This document shows, in pieces, positions 59,281-64,000 of a stretch of 64,000 nucleotides of DNA (position 1 is its first letter; each line of letters starts with the position of its first letter). Under the pieces are notes generated by a model, which saw nothing but the letters and a program-made list of their open reading frames with translations, was not told the DNA's origin and ran no database searches. A program made the position numbers and the translations under genes. Source of the DNA: Bradyrhizobium sp. SZCCT0231 (GTDB lineage: Bacteria; Pseudomonadota; Alphaproteobacteria; Rhizobiales; Xanthobacteraceae); the NCBI RefSeq assembly GCF_018130245.1, contig NZ_JAFCKP010000002.1, forward strand, positions 310,001 to 374,000, read 5' to 3'.

Positions 59281-59982
59281 ATGAAAGCCGCCATCCTCGT
59301 CTTTCCCGGAATCAACCGTGAGCGCGACATGGCGCGCGCATTGAGGCTGATCTCCGGCAGCGAGCCGGCGATGGTCTGGCACGCCGAGACGTCGCTGCCC
59401 GCTGGCACCGATCTCGTGGTCGTGCCCGGCGGCTTCTCCTACGGCGATTACCTGCGCTGCGGCGCAATCGCCGCGCGTGCGCCGGTGATGGATGCGGTGC
59501 GCGATTATGCGGGCAAGGGCGGGCTTGTGCTCGGCGTCTGCAACGGTTTTCAGATCCTCTGCGAGTCCGGCCTGCTGCCGGGCGTGCTGATGCGCAATGC
59601 GCGGCTGAAATTCATCTGCCGCGACGTGCATCTGCGCGTCGAGCGCTCCGATACCCCGTTCACCCGCGGCTACAATGCCGGTCAGGTGATCCGCGTGCCG
59701 GTCGCCCATGGCGAGGGCAATTACGAGGCGGACGAGGAGACCATCAAGCGGCTCGAAGGCGAGGGGCGGGTGCTCTATCGCTACTGCTCCGCCGACGGCG
59801 TGGTCGACGAGGCCGCCAATATCAACGGCGCGGCACATTCGATCGCCGGCATCGTCAACGACGGGGGCAACGTGCTCGGCATGATGCCCCATCCGGAAAA
59901 CCACGTCGAAGACATCATGGGCTGCACCGACGGCCGCGGCCTGTTCGCCGGCCTCGTCCAGCATCTGGAAAAAGCCGCGTGA
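59281..59982 (+). CDS. purQ: FGAM synthase glutaminase subunit PurQ
   Basis: 233 residues from the ATG at 59281; the upstream extension (from 59212) is not family-like. Class I glutaminase catalytic Cys87 ([12 protein letters not shown]) and the His-Glu pair ([11 protein letters not shown]) are present. It releases ammonia from glutamine for PurL. Its TGA overlaps the GTG of the next gene. Confidence 0.96.
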   Translation: MKAAILVFPGINRERDMARALRLISGSEPAMVWHAETSLPAGTDLVVVPGGFSYGDYLRCGAIAARAPVMDAVRDYAGKGGLVLGVCNGFQILCESGLLPGVLMRNARLKFICRDVHLRVERSDTPFTRGYNAGQVIRVPVAHGEGNYEADEETIKRLEGEGRVLYRYCSADGVVDEAANINGAAHSIAGIVNDGGNVLGMMPHPENHVEDIMGCTDGRGLFAGLVQHLEKAA

Positions 59983-60950
59983 TCTCGCTGGTGTTGAAGC
60001 GGACGTTCGCCGCGATTGCGGCGGTGTCGTTCGCGACCGCTGCGCTCGCACAGGATTTTCCAAAGCGTCCGATCACCATGATCGTGCCGTTCGCGGCCGG
60101 CGGCACCTCGGACGTGATCGCGCGCACGGTCGCCGAGCAGATGGGCATCGCGCTCGGCCAGACCATCGTGATCGAGAATGTGGCCGGTGCCGGCGGTTCG
60201 ACCGCGCTGGCGCGCGCCTCCCGCGCCGAGCCCGACGGTTACACCATCGCGATCGGCAATGCCGGCACCAATGCCGCGACCTACACGATCTATCCAAAAC
60301 TGCCGTTCACCCCTGAATCCTTCGTGCCGATCGCCATGGTGGCGAAGACGTTCGGCATCATCGCGCTGCGCAAGGACTTTCCGGCGAAGGACCTCAAGGA
60401 GTTCATCGCCTACGCCAAGGCCAATCCGGGCAAGATCAATCTCGGCCATGCCGGCGTCGGCTCCTCGAACTATCTGATCTGCAAGAGCTTCGTCACCGCG
60501 GCCGGGATCGACGCGACGCTGGTCGGCTATCGCGGCGCAGCCCCTGCGCTGACCGATGCGGTCGGCAGCCAGATCGACGGCGTCTGCGATGCGGCGGCTT
60601 CCGTCTCGCAGGCGATCAACGAGAAGCTGGTGAAGGGGCTGGTGGTCGGCTCGACCGTTCGGCTCGCCACGCTGCCGGATCTGCCGACATCGGCTGAGGC
60701 CGGCCTGCCTGAATTCGAGGCACAGGGCTGGAACGGCCTGTTCGCGCCCAAGGGCACGCCGCAGGCCGTGATCGCCAAGCTGAATGCCGCTGCGCGCACG
60801 GCTGTGGAGACTGATGCGGTGAAGAAGCGTTTCGCCGATCTGTCGACCGTTGCCCCCGATTCCGATGAGCACACGCCCGAGGTGCTGCAAAAGCTCGTGA
60901 CGCGCGACGTCGAAAAATATCGGAAGATGCTGGCCGACGACGCCAAGTAG
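59979..60950 (+). CDS. Bug/TctC-type solute-binding protein
   Basis: 323 residues from a GTG at 59979 that overlaps the purQ stop (GTGA). A signal peptide ends after [26 protein letters not shown] and the later [19 protein letters not shown]-type segment are typical of Bug proteins, periplasmic receptors of tripartite tricarboxylate transporters or sensors. No TctA/TctB membrane genes are nearby. Coupling to purQ may be chance proximity or a shared regulation. Confidence 0.92.
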   Translation: MISLVLKRTFAAIAAVSFATAALAQDFPKRPITMIVPFAAGGTSDVIARTVAEQMGIALGQTIVIENVAGAGGSTALARASRAEPDGYTIAIGNAGTNAATYTIYPKLPFTPESFVPIAMVAKTFGIIALRKDFPAKDLKEFIAYAKANPGKINLGHAGVGSSNYLICKSFVTAAGIDATLVGYRGAAPALTDAVGSQIDGVCDAAASVSQAINEKLVKGLVVGSTVRLATLPDLPTSAEAGLPEFEAQGWNGLFAPKGTPQAVIAKLNAAARTAVETDAVKKRFADLSTVAPDSDEHTPEVLQKLVTRDVEKYRKMLADDAK

Positions 60951-60984
60951 TCAGGCGCGCCCTGCTGACGGCCGGCGGAAGGCT

Positions 60985-61383
60985 TTACTGAAGCGCAGGA
61001 ATGCGGGCGATGACCTTGATCTCGAAGTCGAAGCCGGCAAGCCAATTCACACCAACGGCCGTCCAGTTCGGATAGGGCGCTCCGCCGATCTCCGCGGCGC
61101 GAATGGCCATCACCGTCTCGATCTGGCTCGCCGGATCGGTGTGGAATGTGGTGACGTCGACGACATCGTCCAACGTGCATCCGCCGGCTTCGAGCACGGC
61201 GCGCAAATTGGCGAACGCGCGCCGGACCTGGTCCTCGAACACCGGCTCGGGTGAGCCGTCCTCGCGACTGCCGACCTGCCCCGAGACGAAGAGCAGGTCG
61301 CCGGAGCGGATCGCCGCGGAGTACCGATGCGCTTGATACAGCGCGTGGCGGTTCGCGGGAAAGATTGCCTCTCGCTGGGGCAT
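60985..61383 (-). CDS. RidA-family protein lacking the canonical Arg
   Basis: 132 residues. The Rid fold is clear (SGDLLFVSGQVGSREDGSPE, NLRAVLEAGGCTLDDVVDVT). The segment after it (GGAPYPNWTAVGVNWLAGFD) lacks the arginine used by imine deaminases at the equivalent place, so it likely belongs to another Rid subgroup with a different ligand. It is divergent from a TetR gene, with a strong palindrome between. Confidence 0.88.
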   Translation of the reverse strand: MPQREAIFPANRHALYQAHRYSAAIRSGDLLFVSGQVGSREDGSPEPVFEDQVRRAFANLRAVLEAGGCTLDDVVDVTTFHTDPASQIETVMAIRAAEIGGAPYPNWTAVGVNWLAGFDFEIKVIARIPALQ

Positions 61384-61458
61384 GGCAGGAGCCTTTCAAT
61401 CAAGCGATGGAGAGTGGCGGGACGTGGGGCCGCCAGTGGCGTCTCACGGGTTTTTCAT

Positions 61459-61500
61459 ATACGCCTCGTATGTGAGATATCACTCACATACGAGGCGTAT
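61459..61500. promoter_or_regulatory. TetR operator: two nested palindromes
   Basis: Bases 61459-61476 and 61483-61500 are perfect 18-base inverted repeats around ATATCA. Each arm contains its own palindrome of the form ATACG-N3-CGTAT (61459-61471 and 61488-61500), so two dimers could bind symmetrically. It lies between the RidA-like gene and tetR, 17 bases before the tetR ATG. Confidence 0.9.
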
Positions 61501-61517
61501 GTCAATAGGGATCAGGC

Positions 61518-62114
61518 ATGGCAAAGGGAAAGCGCGCCGCGGCCATGGCGGAAAATCGGGCCAAGCTCATCCGCGCCGCGCGCGAGGCATTTGCCACACA
61601 GGGCTATGCAGACGCGTCGATGGACGAGCTGACTGCCGCCGTCGGTCTGACGCGGGGCGCGCTGTATCACAACTTCGAAGACAAGAAGGGGCTGCTCTGG
61701 GCCGTCGTCGAGCAGATCGACGGCGAAATGGCGGAGCGGCTCCGCATCGTTCGCGAGCAAGCGCCCACCTTGTGGCAAGGCCTGCTCGCGGAGGGGAGCG
61801 CTTATATCGAAATGGCGCTCGAGCCCGAGATCCAGCGCATCATACTTCTCGATGGACCTGCCGTGCTCGGCGATCCCTCCAAATGGCCCGGCGAGAACGC
61901 CTGTCTCGACATTACCATGCGAACGATCCGCGCGCTGATCGAGGAAGGGGTCGTGAAGCCGGTCGACGTCGAAGCGGCGGGGCGGCTGCTGAACGGCGCT
62001 GCGCTCAGCGCCGCATTATGGGTCGCGGCAGCCGACGATCCCAAGAGCGTGCTGAACAAGGCCGTTGATGCGTTTCGAGAGCTGGCGAGTGGATTGCTGC
62101 GCAAGGCGGTTTGA
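61518..62114 (+). CDS. TetR/AcrR-family regulator
   Basis: 198 residues. Helix-turn-helix at about 15-60 (LIRAAREAFATQGYADASMD, LTAAVGLTRGALYHNFEDKK). The C-terminal domain (RIILLDGPAVLGDPSKWPGE) resembles TetR_C_7/AefR-type domains. It is divergent from the RidA-like gene, and the operator next to its start suggests autorepression and control of that gene. Confidence 0.93.
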   Translation: MAKGKRAAAMAENRAKLIRAAREAFATQGYADASMDELTAAVGLTRGALYHNFEDKKGLLWAVVEQIDGEMAERLRIVREQAPTLWQGLLAEGSAYIEMALEPEIQRIILLDGPAVLGDPSKWPGENACLDITMRTIRALIEEGVVKPVDVEAAGRLLNGAALSAALWVAAADDPKSVLNKAVDAFRELASGLLRKAV

Positions 62115-62270
62115 CCGTGCGTGATGGAGACGAGGCGCGTCAGCGCCGTCTCGAAGGACGAGGCGTGCGCGCAGGCCGCCGCAACAAGTCATATGCGATA
62201 GCCCTGCCCGCAAGCGGGAGAGGTGATCCGAGCTCTCGGCTCGCATCGATCCAACCAAATCTCGTTCCGC
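62115..62270. repeat. Spacer with REP-like repeat pieces
   Basis: ATGGAGACGAGGCGCGTCAG with CGCCGTCTCGAAGGACGAGG and GCCCGCAAGCGGGAGAGG look like parts of repeats found between Bradyrhizobium genes. No gene is visible. Confidence 0.45.
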
Positions 62271-63236
62271 TCACCGTAGCTTCAACCGCTCCGCCGGCAC
62301 CGTCATCGCCGCAACGCCGGCCATCACCAACAATAGCCCCAGCGCGAGGTTCGACGGCACGCTCTCGCCGAGCAGCAGCACTGACAGCCCGACGCCGATC
62401 GGGATGCGCAGATAGCCTTGCGCGTTGGTGGTCAGCGTGCCGAGCCGGCCGAGACACACGTAGAACAGCATCAGGCCTAGCGCGCTCGACACGATGCCCA
62501 TGACGATGGTGGCGGTGATGGCCTGATACGTCGGGTGCAGCGTCCAGGGCTGGTCGATGATCAGCGCCGGCGGCAGCAGCACGAGGCCGCCGAACAAGAG
62601 TGAGCCGGCTGCCACCACCATCGGATCGTATTCGGACAGGCGGAGGCCGAAGATGGTCGCGCAGGCAAAAGAGATGGTGGCGAGCAGGATCGCGATCTCC
62701 GCGATGATCTCGCTGCCGAGGCCGCGCAGCGCATCGAGGCCGACGATGAGAATCGTGCCGGCAAGGCCGAGGATCGCGCCGGCCAGCTTGAGCAGCGTCG
62801 CCGGCTCGTGCCGGGTGATCAGCGAGGTGATCAGGAAGGCGAAGATCGGCGTGGTCGAGGCCAGCACCACCGTGTTCGAGGCCGGCACATATTGCTGCGA
62901 CCAGGTGATGATCAGGAACGGGAAGGTCGAGTTGATCAATTGCTGGGTCGCGAACAGCTTCCAGGCTTTCGCGTCGGTGGGGATCCTGGTGCCGCGCATC
63001 CACAGGATCGCGAACAGAAAGGCGGCCGCGATCAGCGAGCGCGCCGAGATGAAGGTGATGGGCGGGATCGTATCCAGCGCGAGTTTTGCGAGCGGATAGG
63101 TCGAGCTCCAGCAGCAGGCCAGCGCGAGCAGTAGCGCATAGTCGCGCCAGTTGCGTGCACCTTTGGCGGCCATGGACGGCAACGGCGTTGATGCGGCCGC
63201 CGTCGCGCGACCCGCCTCGGATGTGCTCTGCGGCAC
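62271..63236 (-). CDS. EamA/DMT-family transporter
   Basis: 321 residues from the GTG ending at 63236, with GGGGAG nine bases upstream; a TTG at 63260 would add eight residues. Ten membrane helices in two EamA repeats (YALLLALACCWSSTYPLAKL, then TFPFLIITWSQQYVPASNTV; second repeat from about EIAILLATISFACATIF). These drug/metabolite transporters export small metabolites; the substrate is unknown. Confidence 0.9.
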   Translation of the reverse strand: MPQSTSEAGRATAAASTPLPSMAAKGARNWRDYALLLALACCWSSTYPLAKLALDTIPPITFISARSLIAAAFLFAILWMRGTRIPTDAKAWKLFATQQLINSTFPFLIITWSQQYVPASNTVVLASTTPIFAFLITSLITRHEPATLLKLAGAILGLAGTILIVGLDALRGLGSEIIAEIAILLATISFACATIFGLRLSEYDPMVVAAGSLLFGGLVLLPPALIIDQPWTLHPTYQAITATIVMGIVSSALGLMLFYVCLGRLGTLTTNAQGYLRIPIGVGLSVLLLGESVPSNLALGLLLVMAGVAAMTVPAERLKLR

Positions 63237-63311
63237 CTTGTTCTGCTCCCCGGCGCACAAGCGCTTGCCGGGAAGTCTGGGCGAGGGGACCCGAAAAGGG
63301 AAGGCGCCGAG

Positions 63312-63791
63312 CTATGCGTTTGGCTGAGGTAGCGCCTTCCGCTTCATCCGCTTGATCGTGCCGGAAAAAGTGAGCAGCAGCCGCTCGCCGGACATCATCT
63401 TGCCGCGCAGGAAGATCAGCGAACCGCCGGCGCGGCTGACCTCGCCGGTGCATTCGATCAGCTCGCCCTCGCGTGCCGCATCGAGGAATTCGCAGGCGAA
63501 ATTGGTCGTCACCGCCCGGCTGTCCAGGACATGGGTGGCGATCGCAAACAGGGAGTAGTCGGCAAAGGCCATGTAGCAGCCGCCATGGACGTTGCCGGAG
63601 CCGTTGAGGTGCTTTTTCTCGACCCGGAAGGCGCTGCGGACGCTGCCATCCGCCTCGATCCGGTGCCAGAAGGGGCCGACATGGGACTCAAAACTGTCGC
63701 GAATCCAGGTCCGCCAGCCCGTGAATTCCCCCTCTGTCGCGACATGGAGGTCGGGGCGGCGCGGCGGGGGCGCTTTGGTCAATTCGTGCAA
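63312..63791 (-). CDS. PaaI/hotdog thioesterase
   Basis: 159 residues if begun at a TTG ending at 63791; the start is uncertain since no ATG fits before the fold. The hotdog domain is clear (EKKHLNGSGNVHGGCYMAFA with HGG, VTTNFACEFLDAAREGELIE). It differs from the other thioesterase of the window at 25037-25501. A broad acyl-CoA thioesterase role is likely. Confidence 0.82.
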   Translation of the reverse strand: MHELTKAPPPRRPDLHVATEGEFTGWRTWIRDSFESHVGPFWHRIEADGSVRSAFRVEKKHLNGSGNVHGGCYMAFADYSLFAIATHVLDSRAVTTNFACEFLDAAREGELIECTGEVSRAGGSLIFLRGKMMSGERLLLTFSGTIKRMKRKALPQPNA

Positions 63792-63967
63792 GGAAATAGG
63801 CCTTCAATTGCGGGTCTTTAGTCCTTAAATCCGATCCGTTCGCGCCGTGCAATTCCTGTTCCTGCGGGCGCAAAACGTGGGACAGCGGGAAAATGCGCCA
63901 TAAAGGGCTTTTCGAAGCCGTCCGATGTTCCTAAGAACGGCCAACCGCCGCCGAAAGCCTCGAATCC

Positions 63968-64000
63968 ATGAAGAATGAACCCAAGATCACCCCCGAACTG
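63968..64000 (+). CDS. purL: FGAM synthase large subunit PurL, start only
   Basis: Only 11 codons are visible (MKNEPKITPEL). The opening matches Bradyrhizobium PurL from memory, and the nearby purC, purS and purQ genes support it. The gene runs off the right edge, so identity beyond the first residues cannot be checked here. Confidence 0.65.
   Translation, partial: MKNEPKITPEL

Overview
This 64 kb window is GC-rich alphaproteobacterial chromosome and most likely comes from Bradyrhizobium or a close relative. That is an inference from gene content (RecA, AlaS, GcvTHP, the ATPase zeta subunit, a eukaryote-type isocitrate dehydrogenase), from GAAC-N7-GAAC SOS boxes, and from many short palindromic intergenic repeats of the kind common in Bradyrhizobium. 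No tRNA, rRNA, CRISPR array, insertion sequence or prophage was seen.

Region 1 (0-14 kb) is accessory. A TetR regulator is divergent from a carotenoid oxygenase. Two near-identical promoter/operator cassettes tie it to a membrane-protein/YciB-like pair as well. Then come a SET-domain methyltransferase, a translationally coupled subtilase plus metallo-beta-lactamase-fold pair, a long non-coding structured repeat, an XRE regulator, a FrnE-like DsbA protein, an orphan short HicB-like protein and a CelD-like acetyltransferase.

Region 2 (14-22.7 kb) looks like a sulfide/persulfide response locus. On the minus strand a sulfide:quinone reductase, thioredoxin 2, a DUF2892 membrane protein and CcoG form one operon. 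Divergent from it are an ArsR regulator with the BigR/SqrR cysteine pair, an RND efflux pump and an AhpD-like protein. A perfect 16-bp palindrome overlaps both divergent promoters.

Region 3 (22.7-28.6 kb) is dense in small secreted, lipoprotein, PilZ, HdeA-like, thioesterase and DUF proteins, including two paralogues sharing a DPWGG motif.

Region 4 (28.7-44.4 kb) is mainly housekeeping: recA with two SOS boxes, a DUF1835-like protein, gcvT-gcvH-gcvP behind a tandem glycine riboswitch, alaS, a cyclic-nucleotide-gated K+ channel, icd, a TrmJ-type methyltransferase fused to a DUF559-like domain, and a GGDEF protein.

Region 5 (44.7-54.2 kb) is a sigma-54-dependent cyanate/sulfur module. An enhancer-binding protein with a His-rich PAS domain lies between two operons, each preceded by a canonical -24/-12 promoter: OsmC / acyl-CoA-dehydrogenase-like / two-domain rhodanese, and an NrtA/CmpA-type ABC transporter plus cyanase (cynS).

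Region 6 (54.2-64 kb) holds a PEP-mutase/isocitrate-lyase-family enzyme with a divergent LysR regulator, the ATPase zeta inhibitor, and a dispersed purine cluster (purC, purS, purQ, start of purL). Interspersed are a coiled-coil protein, CorA, a TctC-like binding protein coupled to purQ, a RidA-like protein with a divergent TetR regulator around a striking operator, an EamA transporter and a second PaaI-type thioesterase.
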